From the NCBI GenBank assembly GCA_020622085.1, contig JAHRYM010000002.1:1-64000 (forward strand): 64,000 bases of DNA, read 5' to 3'. Each line of letters begins with the position of its first letter. The first letter of the stretch is position 1. The translations under genes and the position numbers were made by a program. Under the pieces are notes generated by a model. It was not told the origin of the DNA. It saw nothing but the letters and a program-made list of their open reading frames with translations, and made no database searches. The stretch comes from Paracoccaceae bacterium. GTDB taxonomy: Bacteria; Pseudomonadota; Alphaproteobacteria; Rhodobacterales; Rhodobacteraceae. Below are positions 1-7,911 of this stretch, piece by piece.

Positions 1-376
1 GCCGGTATCTACGGACCAACCCAAACATCCGCAAGGGCTTTTTTGAAGAAAGATGCAAAATTTATCTCCCCTTGCTGTGGCCACCCTCCTTCAGGTGGTG
101 CCACACCCTCTCGCAGGCCCTTGTTTTGCAGGGCCGCGCCGCGTGTCCGGGCTCGGAAGGCGAGGCCGCGCAGAATGCAACGATAGCCTGTGATTGCGGC
201 CCCTGCCCCCCGGTTCGCGTGCCGATTTGTGCAGATCTACCGGGAATCGCCCTTCGCTTTGCGGGAATCGGACGCGAATCCGACCGGTGGTCGAGCGTTT
301 CCGCGCGAGGAGCTTCCCTTGTGCACCCTCCGGCGTGATTCCCCGCGGGAACGCGCCGACCCGGCGGAGACTTCCC
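1..376. other. Left-edge stretch without a supported gene
   Basis: I see no convincing gene here. Open frames on the plus strand have no recognisable domain and no clear ribosome binding site, and they run antisense into the acetyltransferase gene. A short inverted repeat (TCGGA/TCCGA) lies near position 270-285. The stretch may contain the 3' end or control region of a gene outside the window. Confidence 0.5.
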
Positions 377-982
377 TCATGTCGCTGCCTCGGAATTGAG
401 CGCGGCCGGGTCGACGGGTTTCACGAACAGGATCCATTCGCTCGCATCGACCAGCCAATCTCCCTTGGCCACCGGGCGCCGGGCGACTTCGCGGTAGCCG
501 CCCGACGCATAGAGCCGCAGGGCATCGGCGTGGGTGTCGGCGGCAATCAGGCTGATCGACGGGAGCGCCAGGTGCCGCGCAACCTCTTCGGCCTTCGCCA
601 AAAGCGCGCGGCCGCATCCCCGGCCCCGCGATCTCTCGTGGGTGGCCAGCACGTTCAGATACCACGACCCCGGTGCCAATGCCTCGAGTTCCAGCAGCGG
701 GATGAAGATTTCGGGCGTCCCGGGTTCGATCGTGCATGGCTCGACTTCGCCGGGATAGCCCAGAAGGCATGCGGCGACTTCGCCATCCAGTTCGGCAATC
801 CATGCATTGCTATAGGAGAAGTTTCCCTGATCGCGCGCGGCACGTTCCCGACCATAGGCCCAGGGGTCGCCGTCGGGGCCGACGGATTTTCGCCAGAAAT
901 GCAACGGCAGATCATCTGCAGCCATGTTGATGAACCTCACCAGATGGTCGGCATCCGATGCCAGGGCTTCGCGGATCAGCAT
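377..982 (-). CDS. GNAT-family N-acetyltransferase
   Basis: A 201-residue protein of the GCN5-related N-acetyltransferase fold, transferring an acetyl group from acetyl-CoA to an unknown amine. The acetyl-CoA pyrophosphate-binding loop is visible as RGRGCGRAL around residues 118-127, preceded by a beta strand WYLNVLATHE. The C-terminal strand and helix (ALRLYASGGY, then REVARRP) are also typical of the family. The start ATG at 982 gives a normal N-terminus (MLIREA). It stands alone, divergent from the cupin gene. The substrate cannot be told from the sequence. Confidence 0.85.
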   Translation of the reverse strand: MLIREALASDADHLVRFINMAADDLPLHFWRKSVGPDGDPWAYGRERAARDQGNFSYSNAWIAELDGEVAACLLGYPGEVEPCTIEPGTPEIFIPLLELEALAPGSWYLNVLATHERSRGRGCGRALLAKAEEVARHLALPSISLIAADTHADALRLYASGGYREVARRPVAKGDWLVDASEWILFVKPVDPAALNSEAAT

Positions 983-1281
983 GTTTGTCCTTTCGTTGCC
1001 TGCACAAGATGACTTGCAGCCCAGGCGGGATCCATCAATACGACCGGGGCCGGAAAGGGGAATCGCTATTCCCGAGACCGGCGCCCGGGGCTGCGGCCTG
1101 ACCTGCCAGCCGTCCTTGCTGCCTTGCCAGCCCGCCGGGCGGATCTTACCACGGCAAGGCTGTCAAAGCGAAGTCCTGAGGATTGACATGAGCGACATGG
1201 TTTTTCGCTTTCCCGCGCCCGGCCCCGAGCCAAGGCTCGACCGACCTTGACGGCTGGACCAAGGTCGAAGGCGAGGCCAGA

Positions 1282-1542
1282 ATGAAGACATGGGTGCAGC
1301 ACACATCCATCGACGGCAGCGTGATCAGCGGCACCTGGGAGGCAACTCCGGGGACATGGCACGCGACTTATGCCTTCTATGAATTCGTGCATCTGATCGA
1401 GGGACAGATCGCCATCACACCGGAAAGCGGCGCCCCGGTGACCCTGCGCCCGGGTGACGCATTCATTGTCGAGCCCGGCTTCAAGGGGACGTGGAAGATC
1501 GAAAAGCCGGTCAGAAAGCACTTCTGCATCAAGCTGAAATGA
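1282..1542 (+). CDS. Cupin-fold protein (DUF861-like), N-terminus apparently lost by frameshift
   Basis: The 86-residue frame is a single small beta-barrel cupin: TYAFYEFVHLIEGQ, then a turn with LRPGDAFIVEPGF and a terminal strand WKIEKPVRKHF. The family is usually about 110-120 residues, so this version is short. An upstream frame from ATG 1188 reads MSDMVFRFPAPGPEPRLDRP and stops at 1250, while the cupin frame is open back through DLDGWTKVEGEAR. Removing one C in the CGACCGACC run at about 1238-1246 joins the two into PRLDRLDGWTKVEG, which looks like a natural N-terminus. Either the gene carries a real one-base insertion or the base is a sequencing error. The cupin core is intact. Function unknown. 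Confidence 0.6.
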   Translation: MKTWVQHTSIDGSVISGTWEATPGTWHATYAFYEFVHLIEGQIAITPESGAPVTLRPGDAFIVEPGFKGTWKIEKPVRKHFCIKLK

Positions 1543-1576
1543 TGTGAAGCGCGCCCTGTTCCGCGCAAAAATGCCG

Positions 1577-1610
1577 CCGGACGGGGCGCGCGCGAGATGC
1601 GCCTGTCCGG
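1577..1610 (+). terminator. Strong hairpin after the cupin gene
   Basis: CCGGAC (1577-1582) pairs with GTCCGG (1605-1610), and the GC-rich bases inside extend the stem. It lies 35 bases after the cupin stop codon. There is no T tract, so it is only a candidate terminator or mRNA-end structure. Confidence 0.35.
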
Positions 1611-1738
1611 CAAGCCGGGCAAGCAATGCGTGACGGGGCGGTGCGTGAAAGGTGAAGCGTGATGGGGCGGCCGCGGGCCAGGCGCCCGGGCGTGCGGGCC
1701 GGCCCGTTTCATCAGTCGTCTGGAATGTCGGGGTGATG

Positions 1739-1815
1739 GTACCGCCTGCCCGGCTCGAACGGGCGACCCCCAGATCCACAATCTGGTGCTCTAACCAACT
1801 GAGCTAAGGCGGCAC
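1739..1815 (-). tRNA. tRNA-His (GUG)
   Basis: On the minus strand the cloverleaf is complete. The acceptor stem TGCCGCC pairs with GGCGGTA. The extra 5' G (complement of 1815) faces the discriminator C at 1739, which is the hallmark of tRNA-His. The D arm contains TAGCTCAGTTGGTTAGAGC. The anticodon stem CCAGA/TCTGG encloses loop TTGTGGA with anticodon GTG. The T arm contains GTTCGAGCC. The CCA end is not encoded in full. I saw no integrase or direct repeat next to it. Confidence 0.95.
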
Positions 1816-1953
1816 TGCGGGGGGATTTAGCCCTCTGTCCCGGCTATTGCAAGATGGTTTTGTGCGACTTTGCCGGCGCCCCTCGCCTTTGCTTGTCTAA
1901 GCCCGCCGATGGCGCTAGCGAGGGGGACAACGCCAGCGAAGGGGGCCAGCGAC

Positions 1954-2184
1954 ATGGGGATCAACAAGGAAAGCGACGTGGCAGCCAATCTGCAGATCGG
2001 GCCGACCAGCATGGGGATGGTCAGGATCTATGTCGAAGGCGACGGCGTCGATCTGCCACTGGATTTCGACCCCGACGAGGCGATCGAGATTGCCGAGGAA
2101 CTGATGGCCGCCGCCGAGGCCGCCCGCGAGATGGGCGAGGCGAAGGGCGGCCGCGGCGTCAAGCCCAAGGGGCCGAAGCGCTGA
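1954..2184 (+). CDS. Small conserved alphaproteobacterial protein (DUF6324-like)
   Basis: A 76-residue soluble protein with a conserved-looking core: QIGPTSMGMVRIYVEGDGV, then acidic LDFDPDEAIEIAEELM, an alanine-rich helix and a basic tail (KPKGPKR). It has no signal peptide or membrane segment. I recognise it as a small protein of unknown function found in Rhodobacterales; the DUF6324 assignment is from memory. The ATG at 1954 is preceded by a purine-rich GAAGGGGG sequence. Its last 26 bases overlap the 3' end of the convergent mmcB gene. Confidence 0.7.
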   Translation: MGINKESDVAANLQIGPTSMGMVRIYVEGDGVDLPLDFDPDEAIEIAEELMAAAEAAREMGEAKGGRGVKPKGPKR

Positions 2185-2647
2185 CCCCCGGATCGCGCAT
2201 CGCCTGAAGCCGCAGCGCCGCGTGGCGCGCGAACGTCCGCGTCATCACCTTGCGCCGCGCCGGTGCAAGCGGCGTTTCCGGTGACATGCGGACGATTTCG
2301 GCATCATGGCGATCGGCCAGGATCAGCCCGGTCGCGGGCGGCAGCAGATCGACCGGGAAATCGCCGCCCACCGCCCAGAAGAACCGGTCGGACCATTCCA
2401 GATAGCCCTGCCACTTGCGGTCGGCCTGGAAATCGGCGCGGCCCGACTTGCATTCGATGATCCAGATTTCCCCCTTCGGACCCAGCCCCATCACATCGAC
2501 CCTGAGCCCCGGCGCAGGCACCAGTTCCTCGACGGTCACGAAATCAAGCGACCGCAGGTGGCGACAGACGCCGCGCGCGATATGCTGACCGGCTGTCGGT
2601 TCTGCCATCGGCTTGGTCAGGGGAAGAGACGGGGGGTCATGCGTCAA
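2159..2647 (-). CDS. mmcB: MmcB family DNA repair protein
   Basis: A 162-residue protein of the MmcB (former DUF1052) family, which in Caulobacter belongs to the DNA-damage response and is linked to mismatch or error-prone repair. The nuclease-like core is visible as LRVDVMGLGPKGEIWIIECK, then DFQADRKWQGYLEWSDRFFW, matching the PD-(D/E)xK pattern with the IIECK lysine. A C-terminal FARHAALRL helix follows. A second in-frame ATG (MAEPTAG, residue 14) could be the real start. No LexA box was obvious upstream. Its 3' end overlaps the small gene at 1954. Confidence 0.88.
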   Translation of the reverse strand: MTHDPPSLPLTKPMAEPTAGQHIARGVCRHLRSLDFVTVEELVPAPGLRVDVMGLGPKGEIWIIECKSGRADFQADRKWQGYLEWSDRFFWAVGGDFPVDLLPPATGLILADRHDAEIVRMSPETPLAPARRKVMTRTFARHAALRLQAMRDPGVSASAPWA

Positions 2648-3048
2648 CCATGAACAATAAGGGAACGGCGTTCAAGCCCGGATCTTGCGCGGCCCAGGTT
2701 TCCCGATCCTGCTGCTCCCCGGGCCCTGCCCCCCGATGCAATCGGTTTCCTGCCCGTGTCCTTCCGTCCGTGTCCTTCGGCCCTTGTCCTTCCGCAGGTG
2801 GCGACCTATCTTGTCGCCTGGTGGTTACTGCTCTTCTCGTGTCGGGCCTTTTTCCAGTGGCCGATAATCTTTTCCGAGGGGGCTGGCTCTGACAGGATCC
2901 TGGTCCTGCTACCCGGCACCCACCTGGTTGAACCAGGCTCTCGGGAAAAACACGCCTGCACGGTCGCTATGGTTTCCACCACTTTGCCCCTCTCAACTCC
3001 TGTGACCCGAGCCGTTCACGTGAATGGCGTCCCGGCCGGGGCCGGCGC
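2648..3048. other. 401-base intergenic region
   Basis: No supported gene. It contains a triple 14-base tandem repeat at 2756-2797, a short hairpin (GGCGAC 2800-2805 with GTCGCC 2813-2818) and the palindrome TTCACGTGAA at 3015-3024. Base composition is more pyrimidine-biased than in the flanking genes. Its role is unknown. Confidence 0.6.
2756..2797. repeat. Three imperfect 14-base tandem repeats
   Basis: Units at 2756-2769, 2770-2783 and 2784-2797 share the core TGTCCTTC followed by CG or GG. They differ at a few positions. They lie in intergenic DNA upstream of mmcB. Confidence 0.6.
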
Positions 3049-3372
3049 TCAGGGCTTCGTTTCCGTCCCCGATGAAACGCGGACCAGACCGGGCGTCTGC
3101 GTCACGATCGGCTTCACCGGCGCGCGCGGCCCGCGTGGCCTGCCATCGCCGGAATCAGCCATGCGCATTACCGCAATGGCGAACTGGACCCCGGAAAACA
3201 CGATGCCATTGAAGACCACCAGCATGACAAGCGCCACCCAGCCCATCGGCGAGGCGAGGATCAGGTGACGCAAACCGGCGACATCAAGCGCCAGAAGCGC
3301 GCCGACGAAGGCGATGGCCAGCAGGAAACCGAAAATGATGTTGCGTATATAGAGGGAAACAAGGGCGGGCAT
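3049..3372 (-). CDS. Small inner-membrane protein, unknown function
   Basis: A 107-residue protein with two hydrophobic segments, about residues 8-28 (IIFGFLLAIAFVGALLAL) and 40-65 (MGWVALVMLVVFNGIVFSG). A hydrophilic, proline-rich C-terminal tail follows and probably faces the cytoplasm. The start ATG at 3372 is chosen because GGAGGAATTGCG precedes it with ideal spacing; longer upstream frames lack a ribosome binding site. It is the last gene downstream of ribE-ribB-ribH-nusB, 120 bases after nusB. I do not recognise a function. Confidence 0.72.
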   Translation of the reverse strand: MPALVSLYIRNIIFGFLLAIAFVGALLALDVAGLRHLILASPMGWVALVMLVVFNGIVFSGVQFAIAVMRMADSGDGRPRGPRAPVKPIVTQTPGLVRVSSGTETKP

Positions 3373-3492
3373 CGCAATTCCTCCTTCGTCACGACATGAC
3401 AAGCGGCGGGCAGCGGGAAATGTTCCCGGATCACGCCTCTTGCCGGCGCCCCGTCCCGGAACCACAGCGGATCCGGGAAAGGGCGTCGAACT

Positions 3493-3978
3493 TCAGAATG
3501 CCTCGGGCCGGGCTTCGCGCGCCATATGGTCAAGGACCGCATTGACGAATCGCGCTTCCTTGCCGTCGGGAAAGAAGGCCTTGGCCACGTCGACATATTC
3601 GTTGATGGCGACCTTCGGCGGCGTGTCGGAAAGGAACTCGGCCCCTGCGGCGCGAAACAGCGCGCGCAAAACCGGGTCAATTCGCGCGATCGGCCATTTG
3701 GCGACCAGCGCCCGGTCGGTCATCTGGTCGATGCGGGCCTGCCACATCACGGCGTCTTCCAGCACCTTGCGAAACAGGTCCGGGTCGCCCTCGGCCATCT
3801 CGTCATCGTCGTAGACCGCGCCAAAACGGTGCGTCTCGAATTCGCGGCGCACCTTGTCGACCGTCTGCCCGGCCGCTTCCATCTGGAAAAGCGCCTGCAC
3901 CGCATAAAGCCGCGCGGCTGATTTCATCTGCCGCCTGTCGGCCTGCGTGGCCTTGCGCGGGGTGTCGTCACCGGTCAT
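3493..3978 (-). CDS. nusB: Transcription antitermination factor NusB
   Basis: A 161-residue all-helical RNA-binding protein. NusB with S10 (NusE) binds boxA in rRNA leaders and supports antitermination. Diagnostic parts are SAARLYAVQALFQMEA near the N-terminus, RALFRAAGAEFL, and the C-terminal INEYVDVAKAFF followed by KEARFVNAVLD. The start ATG (3976-3978) overlaps the ribH stop in an ATGA junction, so translation is probably coupled. The position after ribH is common in proteobacteria. Confidence 0.95.
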   Translation of the reverse strand: MTGDDTPRKATQADRRQMKSAARLYAVQALFQMEAAGQTVDKVRREFETHRFGAVYDDDEMAEGDPDLFRKVLEDAVMWQARIDQMTDRALVAKWPIARIDPVLRALFRAAGAEFLSDTPPKVAINEYVDVAKAFFPDGKEARFVNAVLDHMAREARPEAF

Positions 3979-4523
3979 GCGCGCACCGCCCCGTCGGCGT
4001 CGCCGGCGACCCGGAACTCCTCGCCCGGACGGAAGCCGATTTCGCGCGACCGCGTCGACCATTTCCGCGCCAGTGCGACCAGATGAAGCGCCGCCGCCGC
4101 CGCGCCGCCGCCCTTGTCCTGCCCTTCGGGATCGGCGCGAACCTCGGCCTGCGCGCGGTTCTCCACCGTCAGGATACCATTGCCGATGCAGATGCCCTGA
4201 AGCCCCAGCAGCGTCAGCCCGCGCGAACTGTCATTGCAGACCGTATCATAATGCGTCGTCTCGCCCCGGATGACGCAGCCAAGCGCCACGAAGCCATCGT
4301 AATCAGCCATCCGCGCCGCCATGCCGATGGCTGTCGGCACCTCAAGCGCGCCGGGCACCTCGACCAGATCGAGACTTGCCCCGGCTTTGGCCACCACTGC
4401 CCGAACGCCGGCGATCATGTTGTCGGCGATGTCGCGGTAATAGGGCGCCACCACGATCAACAGTTTCACGGGCTGCTCGAAACTCGGCAGCGGCAGGGCG
4501 TAATGGGTTTCGACCGTGGCCAT
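3975..4523 (-). CDS. ribH: 6,7-dimethyl-8-ribityllumazine synthase
   Basis: A 182-residue lumazine synthase that condenses 5-amino-6-ribitylaminouracil with dihydroxybutanone phosphate, the penultimate riboflavin step. Recognisable motifs are VVAPYYRDIADNMIAG, EVPGALEVPTAI and FVALGCVIRGETTHYDTVC, the last holding the active-site region. C-terminal NGILTVENRAQAEVRADP and KGGGAAAAALHLVALARKW complete the fold. Only three bases separate it from ribB, and it overlaps nusB by four bases, so the genes form one operon. Confidence 0.96.
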   Translation of the reverse strand: MATVETHYALPLPSFEQPVKLLIVVAPYYRDIADNMIAGVRAVVAKAGASLDLVEVPGALEVPTAIGMAARMADYDGFVALGCVIRGETTHYDTVCNDSSRGLTLLGLQGICIGNGILTVENRAQAEVRADPEGQDKGGGAAAAALHLVALARKWSTRSREIGFRPGEEFRVAGDADGAVRA

Positions 4524-4526
4524 GAC

Positions 4527-5612
4527 TTACTCCGTGAAAGCGCGGGTGCCGGCGATCGACAGGCCATAGGCCTCAAGCCCGACAAAGCGGGGCCGGGGAG
4601 AATTGGTGACCAGCGTGATCTGCGTCAGGCCCAGGGCCGACAGGATCTGTGCGCCCAGCCCGTAATGGCGAAGCGTCTGCGGCGAATGTTCACCCGGCTC
4701 GACCATCTTCATCGTGGTGTCGCGCAAAAGGACGATCACGCCCCGCCCTTCCGATGCGATCAGCCGCATTGCGCCAGGCAGGCTGCCGACGCTGCCGATG
4801 CCCAGCACGTCTTCCAGCGGGTTCAGCGCATGGACCCGGACCAGCACCGGCTCAGTCGTCGTCAGGTCGCCCTTGGTCAGCACCACATGGTCGTCGCCAT
4901 GCGTGTCGTCGGAAAAGACCCGCATCAACCAGTCGCCGCCATGCACCGAAGTGACCGGCTTGACCGCCTTTTCGTTGATCAGGTTGTCATAGCGGCGGCG
5001 ATAGGCGATCAGGTCGGAAATCGTGCCGATCTTCAACCCGTGTTTCTGCGCGAAGGTCACAAGATCGGGCAGGCGGGCCATCGTGCCGTCGTCGTTCATG
5101 ATCTCGCAGATCACGCCCGAGGGGTTCAGCCCCGCCAGCCGGCTGATATCCACCGCCGCCTCGGTATGGCCTGCCCGCACCAGCACGCCACCCTCGCGGG
5201 CGCGCAGCGGGAACACGTGACCCGGCGTTGCCAGATCGGCGCCGGTCTTCATCGGGTCGATGGCCACCGCCACGGTGCGGGCGCGGTCGTGCGCCGAGAT
5301 GCCCGTGGTCACGCCCTCGCGCGCCTCGATCGAGATGGTGAAGGCGGTTTCGTGCCGCGAGGCGTTCTTGTTCGCCATCAGGGGCAGGTTCAGCGCGTCG
5401 ATCCGTTCCCCGGGCAGCGTCAGGCAGATCAGGCCGCGGCCATGGGTCGCCATGAAGTTCACCGCCGAAGGCGTGCACATCTGCGCCGGGATCACAAGAT
5501 CGCCCTCGTTTTCCCGATCCTCGTGGTCGATCAGGATGAACATCCGGCCGTTGCGGGCCTCTTCGATGATTTCTTCCGTCGAAGAAATCGCATCGCTGTA
5601 GTCGGTGGTCAT
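4527..5612 (-). CDS. ribB: 3,4-dihydroxy-2-butanone-4-phosphate synthase with degenerate GTP cyclohydrolase II domain (RibBX type)
   Basis: A 361-residue two-domain protein. Residues 5-205 are a full DHBP synthase, which converts ribulose 5-phosphate to dihydroxybutanone phosphate. The acidic loop DHEDRENEGDL (29-39), HGRGLICL and GHTEAAVDI are all present. Residues 215-361 have the outline of GTP cyclohydrolase II, with VRVHALNPLEDVLG and the late YGLGAQIL. The zinc-binding cysteines expected after VRVH are absent (the stretch GIGSVGSLPG has none), so this half should not hydrolyse GTP. Such RibBX proteins are known in Proteobacteria; a separate GTP cyclohydrolase II is then needed elsewhere. 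No FMN riboswitch was seen in the 123 bases upstream. Confidence 0.92.
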   Translation of the reverse strand: MTTDYSDAISSTEEIIEEARNGRMFILIDHEDRENEGDLVIPAQMCTPSAVNFMATHGRGLICLTLPGERIDALNLPLMANKNASRHETAFTISIEAREGVTTGISAHDRARTVAVAIDPMKTGADLATPGHVFPLRAREGGVLVRAGHTEAAVDISRLAGLNPSGVICEIMNDDGTMARLPDLVTFAQKHGLKIGTISDLIAYRRRYDNLINEKAVKPVTSVHGGDWLMRVFSDDTHGDDHVVLTKGDLTTTEPVLVRVHALNPLEDVLGIGSVGSLPGAMRLIASEGRGVIVLLRDTTMKMVEPGEHSPQTLRHYGLGAQILSALGLTQITLVTNSPRPRFVGLEAYGLSIAGTRAFTE

Positions 5613-5735
5613 CGCAGTTCCCGTGGCATCCCCGTTGCGTATCGCCTTCGGGATAGCGCATGGCCAGAGCCTTGGCCAGTGCCCGCGACCCGCAGGCCTG
5701 CGCGGAAATGCGGCAACAGGTCTGCGCGCCTGCGC

Positions 5736-6371
5736 TCAGGCGCCGCCCCATTCCCTCAGCCGCGCGACATAGCGGGCCAGGGTGTCGATCTCGATGTTGA
5801 CACTCTCGCCCACCTGCGCCTGCCCCCAGGTGGTGACAGCTTTGGTGTGCGGGATGATATTGACGCCGAAAGTGGTCCCTTCGACCTCGTTCACGGTCAG
5901 CGAGGTTCCGTTCAGCGCGACCGAACCTTTCGGCGCGATGAAGCCCGCAAGCGCCTCGGGCGCACGGAAGCTGAAACGCGTGCTGCTGCCTTCGTCCTGC
6001 ATCGCCACGATCTGTGCCACGCCATCGACATGGCCCGACACGATATGCCCGCCCAGTTCGTCCCCGACCTTCAATGCGCGCTCCAGATTGAGAAGCTTGC
6101 CCGTCACCCATCCGCCTCTGTCCGGGTCGAGCCCGACATTGGTGCGCGCCACACTTTCCGCCGAAATCTGGACATCAAACCAGTTCCGCAAGGGGTCGGC
6201 GCCTGTCCCGGTGCCGCGGGCGATGACCGTCAGGCAAATCCCGTTGCAGGCGATCGAGGCGCCGATGTCGATTCCCGCCGGCTCGTATCGGGTGCCGATC
6301 CGCGCCCAAAGGTCACCGCGCTGTTCCAGCGCAAGGATTTCTCCGCTGTCGGTGATGATGCCGGTGAACAT
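5736..6371 (-). CDS. ribE: Riboflavin synthase, alpha chain
   Basis: A 211-residue riboflavin synthase that dismutates two lumazines into riboflavin and the ribityl pyrimidine. It is made of two similar barrels: MFTGIITDSGEIL with ASIACNGICLTV in the first, and HIVSGHVDGVAQI with GSVALNGTSLTV in the second. The start is the ATG at 6371, where MFTGII is the canonical N-terminus. It is the first gene of the ribE-ribB-ribH-nusB series. It points away from the capsule gene kpsS, with 174 bases between them. Confidence 0.95.
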   Translation of the reverse strand: MFTGIITDSGEILALEQRGDLWARIGTRYEPAGIDIGASIACNGICLTVIARGTGTGADPLRNWFDVQISAESVARTNVGLDPDRGGWVTGKLLNLERALKVGDELGGHIVSGHVDGVAQIVAMQDEGSSTRFSFRAPEALAGFIAPKGSVALNGTSLTVNEVEGTTFGVNIIPHTKAVTTWGQAQVGESVNIEIDTLARYVARLREWGGA

Positions 6372-6545
6372 GACGCCTCTCCCGTGCCGTCTTTGGCGAT
6401 TTCTCCCGCAAGGCGTAGTCTCTCTGCCCCGGCATCGCAAGGGCGGGCGCCTGCGCCGCCCCCACCGCAAAAGGAAAGTGACTTTTCGCGCCGATCATGG
6501 TGAAGCGGGCAGATAACGGGAACATGCGCGCGGCGCGGGGAAGGC

Positions 6546-7862
6546 ATGAAAGCAGGGGGACGGGTCTTTCTGATGCTGCAGGGCCCGCACGGGCCATTCT
6601 TCGGCCAGTTGGCCGACCGGCTGCGCGGACTGGGCGCGACCGTCTGGCGCGCTGGCTTCAATGCTGGTGACAAGGCGTGCTGGGGCTGGCGGCGCCCCGG
6701 TTATCTGCCGGTGCATGCCGGCGCCGATGACTGGCCGGGCCTGTGCGGCCGCATGATGGCGGACCTCGGTGTAACCGATCTTGTTCTCTACGGCACCACC
6801 CGGCCGATCCATGCCGCCGCCATCGCCCTTGCGCGATCGCGCGGAATCACGGTCCACGTCTTCGAGGAAGGCTACCTGCGCCCCTATTGGGCCACCTGCG
6901 AACGCGATGGATCGAACGGCGGATCGGCCCTGATGGACATCACGATCGAGGATATGGCCGCAAGGCTCGGCCGCCCCGGATCGGCCCGCCCCCCCGCGCC
7001 CGCGCATTGGGGCGACATGCGCGCCCATGTGTTCCATGGCGCGCGCTATCATTTTCACCTGATGATAGGTCGGCGGCGCTACCCGGCCTACCAGCCCCAC
7101 CGCGCGATCGGCGTAGGCCAGGAATTCCGCCTGTATCTGCGCCGGCTGCTGCTCATGCCACTCCACCACCTGCAGCGCGCGCGGGCCAACCGGCGGATCC
7201 GCGGGGGCGGTTTTCCCTACCACCTGATTCTCCTGCAACTGGAACATGACGCAAGCTTCACGGCATGGTCCGGCTACGACTCGATGACCGGGTTCATCAC
7301 CGAATGCCTGACGGGCTTCGCCGCTGGGGCCGATGCCTCGATGCATCTGGTCTTCAAGGCCCACCCGCTGGAGGACGGCCGCGCGGCCATTGCGGCCACG
7401 ATCCGCGATGTTGCGGAAAGGCTCGGGTTGTCGGCCCGCGTCCATTACCTGCGCGGCGGAAAACTGGCGCGGCTTCTGGACGGGGCCTCGGGCGTTGCCA
7501 CTGTCAATTCGACGGCCGGCCAGCAGGCGCTCTGGCGCGGGATTCCGCTCAAGGCGATGGGCCGGGCAGTCTACGACAAGCCGGGGCTGGTCTCGCCGCA
7601 ACCGCTTGGCGCATTTTTCGCCGCGCCCCGGCCGCCCGACCCGGCGCGCTATGCCACCTACCGCGCCTTCCTGCTCCAAACCTCGCAATTGCCGGGGGGA
7701 TTTTATGGCCGGCGCAATCGCGCGGCGCTTCTGCGGCACTGTATTCCCGCCCTGCTTTCGCCCCTGGGCCCCTATGCAAACGCCGGCCAACCCGAGCGAC
7801 ATGGGCGCAACAGTCGGGAACTGGCCGAACCGATGGGTGGATTTGACCGGGGATTGCTGTAG
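6546..7862 (+). CDS. kpsS: Capsule polysaccharide export protein KpsS/LipB family (Kdo transferase)
   Basis: A 438-residue cytoplasmic protein of the KpsS family, which starts the beta-Kdo linker on phosphatidylglycerol for group 2-type capsules. Family features are FLMLQGPHGPFF at the N-terminus, FEEGYLRPYWATCE around residue 110, LQLEHDASF, VFKAHPLEDG, and TVNSTAGQQALWRGIPLKAMG near the C-terminal nucleotide-sugar site. GGGAAGG stands just before the ATG. It leads a three-gene plus-strand capsule module that sits between ribE and ribD. The polymerase and the inner-membrane exporter (KpsM/KpsT/KpsE) are not in this window. Confidence 0.88.
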   Translation: MKAGGRVFLMLQGPHGPFFGQLADRLRGLGATVWRAGFNAGDKACWGWRRPGYLPVHAGADDWPGLCGRMMADLGVTDLVLYGTTRPIHAAAIALARSRGITVHVFEEGYLRPYWATCERDGSNGGSALMDITIEDMAARLGRPGSARPPAPAHWGDMRAHVFHGARYHFHLMIGRRRYPAYQPHRAIGVGQEFRLYLRRLLLMPLHHLQRARANRRIRGGGFPYHLILLQLEHDASFTAWSGYDSMTGFITECLTGFAAGADASMHLVFKAHPLEDGRAAIAATIRDVAERLGLSARVHYLRGGKLARLLDGASGVATVNSTAGQQALWRGIPLKAMGRAVYDKPGLVSPQPLGAFFAAPRPPDPARYATYRAFLLQTSQLPGGFYGRRNRAALLRHCIPALLSPLGPYANAGQPERHGRNSRELAEPMGGFDRGLL

Positions 7863-7911
7863 TCTGCACCGAAAAAACCGAGGCAGTGTATAAAAATCAG
7901 GAGTCCTTCGC

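Noticed and set aside
1739-1815. tRNA-His as an island attachment site
   Set aside because: No integrase, no repeated 3' tRNA fragment and no mobile genes were seen on either side.
3015-3024. TTCACGTGAA palindrome as an operator
   Set aside because: It lies in the gap downstream of mmcB's start and after the stop of the small membrane protein gene, with no promoter next to it; a ten-base palindrome can arise by chance.
5613-5735. FMN riboswitch upstream of ribB
   Set aside because: I looked for the conserved RFN-element blocks in this gap on the minus strand and did not find them.
4083-6503. Very long plus-strand open frame opposite ribH, ribB and ribE
   Set aside because: It has no family resemblance and is an antisense shadow in GC-rich DNA; the minus-strand genes have clear motifs. 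The same holds for long antisense frames opposite rpoD (13812-15590), dnaG (16139-18085), degP (29646-31427) and the PotA/B genes (54034-56289).
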